From: DASXVX01 sp036504075
Lineage (GTDB): Bacteria; Bacillota; Sulfobacillia; Symbiobacteriales; Symbiobacteriaceae
Direction: 5' to 3'
DNA: 64,000 nt
NCBI GenBank assembly: GCA_036504075.1
Contig: DASXVX010000072.1
Location: forward strand, 1 to 64,000
The notes under the pieces are model-generated. The model made no database searches. It was given only the letters and a program-made list of their open reading frames with translations, and was not told the origin of the DNA. This document shows, in pieces, positions 25,286-33,564 of this stretch (positions are counted from its first letter, which is position 1; each line of letters starts with the position of its first letter). The position numbers and the translations under genes are program-made.

Positions 25286-25876
25286 CTATTTCCGTGTCAG
25301 GATCACGACCGCGTTCTTAGCCATGAGCCCCAGCTTGATCACGGTTCTCTGCACCAGCGGATAGCCTTTGGTCCCGCGATAAGACATCCGGTTGAGAAAC
25401 TCCACCAGGGATATGTGCTCCTCGTATCCGTAGACATTCGTGATATCAACCCGTTGTTGTTCAAGGTCTATGCCGGTGACAACCGAGGCATGAAAATCAT
25501 GATACGGCTTGTTGTAGGGATTTGCGGCACCGAAAAGCAACCCCTGTGACAAGACATCAACAAACTTCGTGAAGTTCATACCGCCTGACAGGCTGTATTT
25601 CGCAATCAAGGCCTGCGGTGGCAGATCTTTGCTTTGGCAAAATGAGACAACAACGCTCACCGTTGTAACACCGCATGTGTATCCGTCAGGGTGGGTGTAG
25701 AGCTTTACACCCGCCACCTTGACTGACTTCGGACTGAGCGTTTCCAGTGCAGCCACCAGCGGCGATACATCTTCTAGCGGCTTTGTGTTGATGTTGACAA
25801 ATATGACGAGCGCCGCCACAGCCAAAAGCAGTACGGCCAACATTGAAAGCAGAATCTTGACCACGATTTTCATCAT
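25286..25876 (-). CDS. Membrane-anchored papain-like (C39-type) cysteine peptidase-like protein
   Basis: About 196 residues. An N-terminal membrane anchor (ILLSMLAVLLLAVAALVIFV) is followed by an extracellular domain. The segment GYTCGVTTVSVVVSF resembles the C39 peptidase cysteine motif (x-CG-x-x-[ST]), and HDFHASVVTGIDLEQQ matches the histidine strand of C39_2-type domains. Proteolysis or peptide-bond hydrolysis outside the cell is inferred. The ATG at 25876 has GGAGG five bases upstream. Confidence 0.6.
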   Translation of the reverse strand: MMKIVVKILLSMLAVLLLAVAALVIFVNINTKPLEDVSPLVAALETLSPKSVKVAGVKLYTHPDGYTCGVTTVSVVVSFCQSKDLPPQALIAKYSLSGGMNFTKFVDVLSQGLLFGAANPYNKPYHDFHASVVTGIDLEQQRVDITNVYGYEEHISLVEFLNRMSYRGTKGYPLVQRTVIKLGLMAKNAVVILTRK

Positions 25877-26127
25877 GTGCTCCTCCATGGTGTGCCCTGT
25901 CTGGTTCCGCAATTCGTTTCAAGGGGTTTTTAGCTATTCTAAATAGTACCGCACGTCGAACCGGCCATGTTCTGGGTTTTCCGGCGAAGATCCGGGCCGA
26001 AACATTGCCGCCTCCGGACAACGCCCTTGCCTGACCAATTCCTCACCACGGCATGGAGAATTCTTAGCTGCGGTGGGACCGTAACTCTCCTTGCGAGGGG
26101 AATCCAGGCCTCAACGGACGGGAGTCT

Positions 26128-26158
26128 TTGATTCAATCCTGTTATGCTCTAATACAAT
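26128..26158 (+). promoter_or_regulatory. Promoter-like sequence upstream of Clp-N gene
   Basis: TTGATT (26128-26133), then TAATAC (26150-26155, spacing 16) overlapping TACAAT (26153-26158, spacing 19). Confidence 0.5.
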
Positions 26159-26296
26159 ATGTTAACCTCGAAGCGTGTACTTGACCCAGTAGTCCGGCAT
26201 TTTGTTCTCGCCCGCGGCGCCAACTCCAGTCCGGTCGTTCGGCAAGGGCAGCGCCAGTGCCTCTGGAATCCGCGGAATGAAGGAGGGAGTTCACAG

Positions 26297-27412
26297 GTGG
26301 TTGACCCTGAGTACCGGGTTGGATGGCGGGCGCGCTGGATCGCTCGGGAGTACCGACTCGTTTACACATACGGCGAACATGTACTGCTTGCTTTGTTCGA
26401 GAACCCCACCCCTGAGGTCGCGCAGATACTGCAGGGGCTTGGCGAGGACCCGGACACCCTTCGGGCCGACGTTTACCAGTTCGCCCAGGCGCTGGTGCCA
26501 ACTCGGCGTACGGAACGTGGCTACGGCGAGGCCAACGAGATTGAGAACGCGGCCTATGACCTCGCGCAGGAAGCCGGGTACTACTATGCCCTGCCCGAAC
26601 ATCTCCTGCTGGCGATCGCAAGCCCTTTGCGGCACGGGCTGCTGGTGGGGAAACTGATCGAGGCCGGCCGGTTCCTGATCAACCGTGGGATCAAGGCGGA
26701 GGCCATTCGCTCTCTCATCAGGCCGCCGCGGCCGGCGGATCAGGTAAGCAGGCTGTACGAACCCGCTCAGCAAGACGTCTGGCTAACCGAAGGCTGGAAG
26801 GCCGCCGCCGCTGAGTTTCGGTTCGATCGCCACAACTTCTCTCTGTCGCGGTATGAGTTCCGCCACTTGATTGCGCAGCTCCAGCGTGCAGACGAGTGGG
26901 CCATGCTGGCCCACTTATTCGAGACCCTGGCCGCATCCGACATGCTTGCATACCGGGCGGCCCCAGAAGGGGCCAACACCGCGCGGGTCGCCCGGTTCCT
27001 GATCATGGCAGCGCTTTGGCTGCGCAAGGCCGGCGACCACGGGCGGGCCCGCCTGATTGCCGAGCGGGCCATCCATGAGCTGCGGACGGTCCATACTGAC
27101 GGCACGCCCAACCCGGAGACTCTGGCGAGGCCGATCAATGTAGCCTTCGCCTTCGAGATGATGGGCGATGCCGCGCTATGCATCGACCTTGCTCTGGCCA
27201 AGACCTACTGGCTGCGAGCCATCGAGGAGTTCCGGTATATCGACTCCACAACCCAGTGCGCCGAGTGTTACGAGCCCTGGGACCACGGCTGGTACCTGGA
27301 GGATATCCATCGGCATTTCTTGTCGGGCGATCCTCGCGACTTTGGTTCAGACGGCGAAGCCCGGGTGGCCAGCAAGATGAAGCAATGGTTAGGCGTCAGT
27401 CCGGACGCCTGA
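26297..27412 (+). CDS. Clp N-terminal-domain protein with helical repeat C-terminus
   Basis: 371 residues from a GTG start behind GGAGGGAG. The first 160 residues contain two Clp_N-like repeats: YTYGEHVLLALFENPTPEVA with LGEDPDTLR, then AQEAGYYYALPEHLLLAIAS. In ClpA/ClpC these repeats bind substrates and adaptors. Here no AAA+ module follows. Instead about 200 residues of TPR-like helices come next (DHGRARLIAERAIHEL, then LALAKTYWLRAIEEF), with a CAECYEPWDH segment near the end. It may be an adaptor or a dominant competitor of ClpC. This domain combination is not familiar to me. Confidence 0.7.
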   Translation: MVDPEYRVGWRARWIAREYRLVYTYGEHVLLALFENPTPEVAQILQGLGEDPDTLRADVYQFAQALVPTRRTERGYGEANEIENAAYDLAQEAGYYYALPEHLLLAIASPLRHGLLVGKLIEAGRFLINRGIKAEAIRSLIRPPRPADQVSRLYEPAQQDVWLTEGWKAAAAEFRFDRHNFSLSRYEFRHLIAQLQRADEWAMLAHLFETLAASDMLAYRAAPEGANTARVARFLIMAALWLRKAGDHGRARLIAERAIHELRTVHTDGTPNPETLARPINVAFAFEMMGDAALCIDLALAKTYWLRAIEEFRYIDSTTQCAECYEPWDHGWYLEDIHRHFLSGDPRDFGSDGEARVASKMKQWLGVSPDA

Positions 27413-27673
27413 GCTAGCCTGGGCATTATGCGAGCCGGACCGCCCGACGCTTGACCTTGTGAGCGTGCGCCATCATCGGCCAATTCACTGTTACATAACC
27501 CGCACGAATCCTGGACCCAGCATTCCACAATCGGGCCGGCGGTTTCCGGCCGGATCGTTTACGGAAGGCGTCCTCCCGTTTCAACCCTTCCACCAGGTGC
27601 GCGAATACGTCAGTCAGGCACAAGCATGCATATGCAGCATCATGGCCGGCAGGGTAGCCCTCGCCGGTCAAAG

Positions 27674-27713
27674 AAAGGCCGCCCGTCCCCGACTGGGGCT
27701 GGGCGGCCTTTCA
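27674..27713. terminator. Hairpin, near-identical to that at 31938-31979
   Basis: gaaaggccgcccgtcccc paired with ggggctgggcggcctttc, two mismatches. Probable terminator of the Clp-N gene. Confidence 0.65.
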
Positions 27714-27811
27714 GGGCCTACGGGACAGACGCCGGCTCACCGTGGGCGCCCCCGGCCTGCAGGCCGAGTGAAACTCAGGTCGACCCAACCGCGAACTGAC
27801 GGCCGCTCCGC

Positions 27812-27990
27812 GTCGACCCCGAGTCGATCCATTGTCGACCCCGAGTCGACCCATTGTTGACCCCGAGTCGATCCATTGTCGACCCCGAGTCGACCCATTG
27901 TTGACCCCGAGTCGACCCATTGTTGACCCCGAGTCGACCCATTGTTGATCTCGGGTCGACCCATTGTTGACCTCGGGTCCGTCTAAACCC
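27812..27990. repeat. 22-bp tandem repeat, about eight copies
   Basis: Unit approximately gttgaccccgagtcgaccca plus tt, each holding a gtcgac core. The first six units differ only at a few T/C positions and the last two are more diverged. It lies directly after the ABC ATPase stop. Confidence 0.85.
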
Positions 27991-28008
27991 GACCCCGGGT
28001 CCACCCCA

Positions 28009-28896
28009 TCAAGAAACATAGCTCATAAAGATCTCCTCAAGACTCTGGTCAAAGACCTGCACACCGGTCACACCCGGAAGCGACCGAATGGTCTCGCGCA
28101 ATCGTTCGGCGTCGCCGCTGGCGAAGAGCAGCCAGCCGGCGGGCTCCTGCACGGCCCGGCGGACGCCAGGCACGGCCAGCAACGCTGCCTCCGCTACCGT
28201 GCCCGCCACGCGCACGCGCTTCTCGTTCAGCTTCAGGTCGTCGACGGCGCCGGAGACCACCACCCGGCCCGCCACCAGAATAGACGCCCGATCGGCCAGC
28301 CGCTCGACTTGATGCAGGTCGTGGCTGGTGAGCACGACCGTACAGCCGGTCTCGATGCTGTCCGCCAGGAGGACCTGCAGGTACTGGTGCCGGTTCATGG
28401 GATCCAGACCCAGGGTGGGCTCATCGAGAATCAAAAGCTCCGGCAGGCCGCCCATCACCAGCGTCAGGGCCAGCTGCGCCTTCATGCCGGTCGACATGTG
28501 CCGGACGATCTCATTCGGCGGCAGGCGGAACAGGTCCATGTATCGCTGTACGCTCTTCTGATCCCAGCGAGGCTGCAGCCCCCGGCACAAGGCGATGAGC
28601 TCCCGGGCCGTCATGCGTTCGTACAAGGCCTGCGCCTGGGCCACGTAGCCGATGCGGGACTTCAGCGACAGCGGTGGGTAGCCGGGTCGCAGCGGCACAC
28701 CGAGCACGGTGCCCGTGCCGCCGTCGGGCCGGATCATGCCCGTGAGGCAGCGGAACAGCGTCGTCTTGCCGGCCCCGTTCGGCCCCAGAACGGCAGAGAA
28801 GGAGCCGGTGGGCACGACCAGGTCTACCGATGACAGGGCGACCTTGTCGCCGTAGCGCTTGGTCAGCCCCTCCAGACGAATGGCCACGTCACTCAC
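28009..28896 (-). CDS. ABC transporter ATP-binding protein (YtrB-like)
   Basis: 295 residues. Walker A GPNGAGKTT near residue 40, Walker B LLILDEPT, H-loop SHDLHQVE. The signature loop is STGMK rather than LSGGQ, as in YtrB/YhcH-type exporters. A 90-residue C-terminal domain follows. Its start overlaps the GntR stop by eight bases, the classic ytrA-ytrB arrangement. It powers one of the two permeases upstream in the operon. Confidence 0.88.
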   Translation of the reverse strand: MSDVAIRLEGLTKRYGDKVALSSVDLVVPTGSFSAVLGPNGAGKTTLFRCLTGMIRPDGGTGTVLGVPLRPGYPPLSLKSRIGYVAQAQALYERMTARELIALCRGLQPRWDQKSVQRYMDLFRLPPNEIVRHMSTGMKAQLALTLVMGGLPELLILDEPTLGLDPMNRHQYLQVLLADSIETGCTVVLTSHDLHQVERLADRASILVAGRVVVSGAVDDLKLNEKRVRVAGTVAEAALLAVPGVRRAVQEPAGWLLFASGDAERLRETIRSLPGVTGVQVFDQSLEEIFMSYVS

Positions 28897-29284
28897 CCGA
28901 TCGCCTCCTTTCCGCCTCTTCTACACGCTCCCGGAAAATGGCCGCCGCCCGGTCGGACCCGATGCGCAGCCGGTAAGCGTCAGCCGCCAGCTTTTCGGCC
29001 GCCTCGGTGAACTGCCGCAGCCGTTCGGCTTCGGAGACGGTATGGTCACGGTCCGCGATGAATGAGCCCCGGCCGCGCGGCGTCTCGATGACACCCTCTC
29101 GCTCCAGCTCCTGGTAGGACTTGGCGACCGTATTCGGATTCACCGCCAGTTCGACGGCCAGGTCGCGGACAGAGGGCAGCCGGTCGCCTGCCCTGAGTAC
29201 GCCGGATGCCACGGCCTGCCGCACCTGGTCCACCAGCTGGCGGTAGATGGGCGTTCCGCTAGATGGGTCGATGTGATACCACAC
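28889..29284 (-). CDS. GntR family regulator (YtrA subfamily)
   Basis: 131 residues. The winged helix-turn-helix is GTPIYRQLVDQVRQAV followed by LPSVRDLAVELAVNPNTVAKSY. The short C-terminal part lacks an effector domain, which defines the YtrA subfamily. Such proteins repress their own ABC operon, often in response to cell-envelope antibiotics. A likely operator is the direct repeat at 31856-31869 in the operon promoter. Here the gene sits fourth of five instead of first. Confidence 0.88.
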   Translation of the reverse strand: MWYHIDPSSGTPIYRQLVDQVRQAVASGVLRAGDRLPSVRDLAVELAVNPNTVAKSYQELEREGVIETPRGRGSFIADRDHTVSEAERLRQFTEAAEKLAADAYRLRIGSDRAAAIFRERVEEAERRRSGE

Positions 29285-29311
29285 GGGCCGCCCCTCCTCC
29301 CACCAGCCAGT

Positions 29312-30121
29312 TTACACGGTAATCTGCTTCCGCTGGAAGACCCAGATGGAAAGGGCGAGGAAAAGCCCGGCACCTACAGCGAGAATGGCCATATCACCCC
29401 AGGGTACAGTGCCCTTGATCATGATCGCCTGGACATTAAGGAACGAGAACGGCAGGACATCGTGCAGACTTTTCATGACGCCGGTTGATTCTCCGGTGGC
29501 CATGTGCAGAAGGTCCAGCCCCAGGCCAATCCCCAGCATGACGCCCGTGCCCGCCCCGTAATCGTCGAAGAACAGGCTGACCAGGAGCATGAGGCTGCCC
29601 AGGAACAGATACAGCAGCAGGGAGTTGAACTGCGTCAGCGCGATGCGGCCGAGGGAGACGTCATATCCCAGGGCGCCAACGGTGGCCCACACTCCGATGA
29701 ACTGCGCCAGGAGCACGGTGGCCAGGGAACCGGCCAGGGCCAGCCACCGGGAGAGCAGCAACTGGGTTCGGGAAACCGGCAGCGACAGTACAAACTCCAT
29801 GGTCCGCCGGTCCATTTCACGCGTAATCATGCCGACCACGAACATTGCCGTGAAGACCACGTACACCAGCGAGGACCAGCCGCCCAACACGTAGCCCGCC
29901 AGCCAGCCTTCGGCGCTCAACAGGCTCTGACCACCGTTGCCAACGAGTGCCTTGAGAACACCCTGGGCATTCTCCAGCGTCTTTTCCAGTTCCGCGAGCG
30001 ATCCCGAAGAGCGCATCATCTCGAACATGTAGACCGTAAAAACGCCGAGCAGGCCGAAGACGATGGCCCAGGTCAACGTTGAAGCCGCTTCGCTCTTGGC
30101 GTGCTGCCGAAACAGGGTCAT
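29312..30121 (-). CDS. ABC-2 permease
   Basis: 269 residues with six membrane helices. It begins MTLFRQHAKSE, close to the start of the upstream permease (MTLFRQFFSAH), so the two are paralogues. The signature REMDRRTMEFVLSLPVSRTQ after helix 2 is typical of ABC-2 permeases. The ATG at 30121 has GGAGGTG upstream; longer readings are spurious. Third gene of the operon. Confidence 0.85.
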   Translation of the reverse strand: MTLFRQHAKSEAASTLTWAIVFGLLGVFTVYMFEMMRSSGSLAELEKTLENAQGVLKALVGNGGQSLLSAEGWLAGYVLGGWSSLVYVVFTAMFVVGMITREMDRRTMEFVLSLPVSRTQLLLSRWLALAGSLATVLLAQFIGVWATVGALGYDVSLGRIALTQFNSLLLYLFLGSLMLLVSLFFDDYGAGTGVMLGIGLGLDLLHMATGESTGVMKSLHDVLPFSFLNVQAIMIKGTVPWGDMAILAVGAGLFLALSIWVFQRKQITV

Positions 30122-30143
30122 ATTCTCTTCACCTCCGCCCGGC

Positions 30144-30923
30144 CTAGGCCGAGAACTGCTTGCGATTAAAGGCCCAGAAGCTGACGGCAAGGCCGGCTGC
30201 GAGGGCCACCGCCAGTGTGATCGCATCGCCTGTGGCAATCCTGCCGCTGCGCATGACCCCGCCAATGTCAAGGTAGCTGAACGGGCTGATCGCACTCACG
30301 GCCCCGCTCACGCCGGCGGCTCGCATGACCATCGACAGGATGAAGCCCAGCACCACGATGCCCAGGCACAGCTTGACGCCCACGCTGTAATCATCGATCC
30401 ACATGGAAGCGGCAAGTGTGACGGCGCCCAGCGCCAGCGAGAGCAGCCAGAGGTTGATGAAAACCAGGCCATGGTGGCCCCAGTCGCCCTGGAACCCTTG
30501 CGCCGCCATATCGAACCGTTGGACCGCCCAGATGGAGCCTGCGACCAGCGTCACGTTGACGACCAGCACGGCGATCCGGGCCGTCAGTACCTGCGTGCGC
30601 TGGACCGGCAGGGCCAGCAGGAACTCCACCGTCCGGCGGTCAACCTCACGCGTCACGATCGACAGCGCCATGAGCACGGCATAGAGCGTGGGAATCAGGA
30701 CGGTGCCCTTCCCGATAATCAAGGTCAGATAGATGTCGACCGGGCTCAAGCCCGCTACATTTCCATACATCGACATCACGGATTGCGGCAGCGTTTCCCA
30801 CATGTTGGTGTTCATGAACATCGCAGCCGAGCGGGTGCCGGACAGGGCCATCAGCACGGCCACGGCTATCCAGATCAGTAGGCCCTTGAGGTGGGCAGAA
30901 AAGAACTGGCGGAAGAGGGTCAT
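30144..30923 (-). CDS. ABC-2 permease
   Basis: 259 residues with six membrane helices and the signature TREVDRRTVEFLLALPVQRT. Its ATG overlaps the ATPase stop (ATGA), giving translational coupling. A paralogue of the next permease; together they may form a heterodimeric exporter. Confidence 0.85.
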   Translation of the reverse strand: MTLFRQFFSAHLKGLLIWIAVAVLMALSGTRSAAMFMNTNMWETLPQSVMSMYGNVAGLSPVDIYLTLIIGKGTVLIPTLYAVLMALSIVTREVDRRTVEFLLALPVQRTQVLTARIAVLVVNVTLVAGSIWAVQRFDMAAQGFQGDWGHHGLVFINLWLLSLALGAVTLAASMWIDDYSVGVKLCLGIVVLGFILSMVMRAAGVSGAVSAISPFSYLDIGGVMRSGRIATGDAITLAVALAAGLAVSFWAFNRKQFSA

Positions 30924-31810
30924 CGTCCGCCACCTCCTCCTTCGTAGAAGGCTTTGAAAATCTCCTCCAGGGGCGGATCGGACAGGGTCAGATCGGCCAG
31001 GGACCGCCTGGCAAGTTCAGTGATCAGCGGGTCAATGCCGCCGTGGAACGTAAAGCTCGCCTTGCGGCCTTCCACCTGCAAATCCCGCACGCCGGCCACC
31101 TTCGCCAGCTCCGGAAGCGCTTCCTTGAACTCGACTTTCACGTACTTGACCCGCTGCTTCTTCAGGTTGTCGACATGGTCAACGGTGACAATCTGGCCGT
31201 CGCGAATGACGCCGACCCGGTCGCACAAAGCCTCCACTTCAGACAGGACGTGCGACGACATAAAGACCGTCTTGCCGCGGGCCTGTTCTTCACGAATCAG
31301 CTGGTTGAAGATCTCCTGCACCAGCGGGTCGAGTCCCGATGTGGGCTCGTCGAGAATGAGCAGGTCAGGGTCATGGGCCAGGGCCACCACAATGGCTACC
31401 TTCTGCTTGTTCCCACGGGAGAGCGTCTTTAACCGGCGCTTCAGGTCGACATCCAGCCGTTCGGCCAGGACCTTCACACGGCTCCGGTCCTTGACGCCCC
31501 GCACGGAGAGTGCGAAGTCGATGTTCTGCCGGCCGGTGAGAAAGTCGTACAGGGCCGGGTCGGAAGGCAGATAACCCACTCGGGACCGGACCTCGCGGCT
31601 CTGTTTGACAGCGTCGATGCCGAGCATGTGCACCTGGCCGGCCTGCGGGTGCATGAAGCCCAGCATGGTGCGAATCAGGGTCGTCTTGCCCGCACCATTG
31701 GGGCCAAGGAATCCGAAAACCTCGCCCTGCCCGACCTCCAGGTTCACATCGCGGATGCCGCGGCCGTTGCGATACAGACGAGTGAGGCTTGCGACTTGGA
31801 TCGCCTGCAC
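30920..31810 (-). CDS. ABC transporter ATP-binding protein
   Basis: 296 residues. Walker A GPNGAGKTT, signature LSRGNKQK, Walker B LLILDEPTSGLDP, H-loop SSHVLSE. The C-terminal domain is typical of drug or bacitracin-type exporters (CcmA/BcrA group). GTG at 31810 has GGAGGTG upstream. First gene of the five-gene operon (ATPase, permease, permease, GntR, ATPase); transport substrate unknown, probably a membrane-active compound. Confidence 0.88.
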   Translation of the reverse strand: MQAIQVASLTRLYRNGRGIRDVNLEVGQGEVFGFLGPNGAGKTTLIRTMLGFMHPQAGQVHMLGIDAVKQSREVRSRVGYLPSDPALYDFLTGRQNIDFALSVRGVKDRSRVKVLAERLDVDLKRRLKTLSRGNKQKVAIVVALAHDPDLLILDEPTSGLDPLVQEIFNQLIREEQARGKTVFMSSHVLSEVEALCDRVGVIRDGQIVTVDHVDNLKKQRVKYVKVEFKEALPELAKVAGVRDLQVEGRKASFTFHGGIDPLITELARRSLADLTLSDPPLEEIFKAFYEGGGGGR

Positions 31811-31852
31811 CGAAGTCACCTCCGTGGATGCATGTAATCGTGTCCTATAGCA

Positions 31853-31881
31853 ATAGTACACAGGTACACTGACGTCGTCAA
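31853..31881 (-). promoter_or_regulatory. Promoter and probable GntR operator of ABC exporter operon
   Basis: TTGACG (31876-31881) and TACTAT (31853-31858) with 17 bases between. A direct repeat of GTGTAC (minus strand; 31856-31861 and 31864-31869) overlaps the -10 region and spacer, the place expected for a YtrA-type repressor. Confidence 0.65.
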
Positions 31882-31937
31882 GTGCGTTCACCTCACACGG
31901 GTTCCCGACCCGAGGTCCCGAACCGGGGTCCCGACAT

Positions 31938-31979
31938 TGCGAAGGCCGCCCAGCCCCGACTTGGGCTGGGCGGCCTTTC
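31938..31979. terminator. Hairpin between ABC exporter and importer operons
   Basis: ggccgcccagcccc / tgggctgggcggcc flanked by gaa and ttt; serves the importer operon on the minus strand. Very similar to 27674-27713. Confidence 0.7.
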
Positions 31980-32009
31980 AGGGTCCAACCCCGCTACAGG
32001 TCAACCCCG

Positions 32010-32765
32010 CTACGGCTCGAACCCCCAGCGTTGCCGGACCCGCCGCTCGAACCGGGCGAAGACCAGCCGGTCCACCACCAGCCCCAGCGCCAGGATGACC
32101 AGAATGACCCCCACCACCTGGGCGGCGTCCGCCAGGTTCCGGCCCATCTCCAGCAAAAACCCCAGCCCCAGGTTCATGATCAGCAACTCCGCCGCCATCA
32201 GCGAGCGCCAGGCGAACGACCAGCCCACCCGCAGGCCGGTCAGCAGCGCCGGCATGGCGGCCGGCAGAATCACCCGGGTGTATAGCCGCAAGCCCCTGGC
32301 GCCCATGGTGGATGCAGCGTGCAGGTAGACCGGCGGAATGTTTCGGATCGCCGACTCCGTCGTCGCTGCGATGGCGAACAGCGCCCCCACCGTGGTGACG
32401 AACAGAATGGCCCCTTCGTTCAGGCCGATCCAGAGAATCGCCAGGGGAAACCAGCAGATCGACGGCATGCCCTGCAGCCCCAGGACCACCGGGCCGAAGG
32501 TGGTCGAGAGCCATTGTGACCGGGCCAGCCCGAACCCCAGCAGCACGCCCCCGACGGAGGCCAGCACGAAGCCCACGAGAATGCGCCGCAGCGTGACCAG
32601 CACCGCCGGCAGCAGCGTCCCCGACTCCGTCAGTTGCCAGAGCGTCCGGCCCACGTCCAGAGGCGACGGGAACAGGTAGGGCGGCCAGACCCCCAGCCAG
32701 GCCACCCCCTGCCAGAGCAGCAGAAAGCCCAGAATCACGCCCAGCCGCAGCGCGAGTTTAGCCAT
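32010..32765 (-). CDS. ABC importer permease (SsuC/TauC/NrtB type)
   Basis: 251 residues with six membrane helices. The EAA loop (MGARGLRLYTRVILPAAMPA) is typical of the nitrate/sulfonate/taurine permease group. It overlaps the ATPase gene by eight bases. Last gene of a binding protein - ATPase - permease operon importing a small anion or similar compound. Confidence 0.88.
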   Translation of the reverse strand: MAKLALRLGVILGFLLLWQGVAWLGVWPPYLFPSPLDVGRTLWQLTESGTLLPAVLVTLRRILVGFVLASVGGVLLGFGLARSQWLSTTFGPVVLGLQGMPSICWFPLAILWIGLNEGAILFVTTVGALFAIAATTESAIRNIPPVYLHAASTMGARGLRLYTRVILPAAMPALLTGLRVGWSFAWRSLMAAELLIMNLGLGFLLEMGRNLADAAQVVGVILVILALGLVVDRLVFARFERRVRQRWGFEP

Positions 32766-33564
32766 CGAGTTCCTCCTCCACCGCCGCCTGCACGTCGGCT
32801 TTCAGGTCCCGGACAAGGAACGTCCGAATCTCCAGCAGGCGTGGATCGTCAGCCAGCCGGGGACGGGGATGCTTGATCACCGCCTCCCGCTTGATGGTGC
32901 CGGGCCGGAAGGAGAGGACCACCACCCGGTCACCGAGCCTGACCGCCTCGGCGACGTTGTGGGTCACAAAGACGATGGTCTTGCCCGTTTGCTCCCAGAT
33001 GTTCTGCAACTCCTCGTGCATCACGTTCCGGGTCTGGGCGTCCAGGGCGGCGAACGGCTCATCCATCAGCAGCACCTTCGGGCGCATGGCGATGGCCCGG
33101 GCGATGGCCACCCGCTGGCGCATGCCCCCGGAGAGTTCGTGGATGCAGGCGTCGCCGAACTTGGCCAGCCGGACCATCTCCAGGGCCTCACTCGCCCGGT
33201 CTCGCCGCTCCGCCGGCGTCAGCTTTTGGAGGGCAAGGCCAAACTCCACGTTGCCCCGGGCCGTCAGCCAGGGAAACAGGGCGCCGTCCTGAAAGACCAC
33301 CACCCGGTCCGGTCCGGGACCGGAGACCGGATCGCCTTCTACCAGCACCTCCCCGCTGTCCGCCGGCTCCAGCCCGGCGATGATATTGAACAGCGTGGAC
33401 TTCCCGCACCCCGACGGTCCCAGGAGGCAGAGAAACTCCCCCCGCTTTACGTCCAGGCTGACGCTGTCCAGCACGTGCAGCTTCCCCTGCCTGGTGTGAA
33501 AGTGCTTCGACACGCCGCGCAACTGTAGCTGGTATCGGGGGAGATCCATCGCAGGCGATCTCAC
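32758..33564 (-). CDS. ABC importer ATP-binding protein (SsuB/TauB/NrtD type)
   Basis: 268 residues. Walker A GPSGCGKST, signature LSGGMRQR, Walker B VLLMDEPFAALDAQT, H-loop VTHNVAEAV, the form seen in SsuB/TauB. GTG start with GGAGGTG upstream. It overlaps the binding-protein stop by four bases and the permease start by eight. Confidence 0.9.
   Translation of the reverse strand: MRSPAMDLPRYQLQLRGVSKHFHTRQGKLHVLDSVSLDVKRGEFLCLLGPSGCGKSTLFNIIAGLEPADSGEVLVEGDPVSGPGPDRVVVFQDGALFPWLTARGNVEFGLALQKLTPAERRDRASEALEMVRLAKFGDACIHELSGGMRQRVAIARAIAMRPKVLLMDEPFAALDAQTRNVMHEELQNIWEQTGKTIVFVTHNVAEAVRLGDRVVVLSFRPGTIKREAVIKHPRPRLADDPRLLEIRTFLVRDLKADVQAAVEEELDG

Larger units (their letters stand above)
27413..28008. 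other. Gene-free region with hairpin and tandem repeat
   Basis: About 600 bases holding a terminator-like hairpin (27674-27713) and a 22-bp tandem repeat (27812-27990). Minus-strand reading of 27426-27671 is open for 81 codons but has no recognisable domain or convincing start. Confidence 0.7.

Noticed and set aside
27426..27671. 81-codon minus-strand ORF
   Set aside because: Some coding-like stretches (REDAFRKRSGRKPPARLW) but no recognised family and no credible start.
27812..27990. Tandem repeat considered as a CRISPR array
   Set aside because: The units are contiguous with no unique spacers and no cas genes are nearby.
27711..28019. 102-codon ORF through the tandem repeat
   Set aside because: The 22-bp period generates open frames by chance; no start signal or domain.
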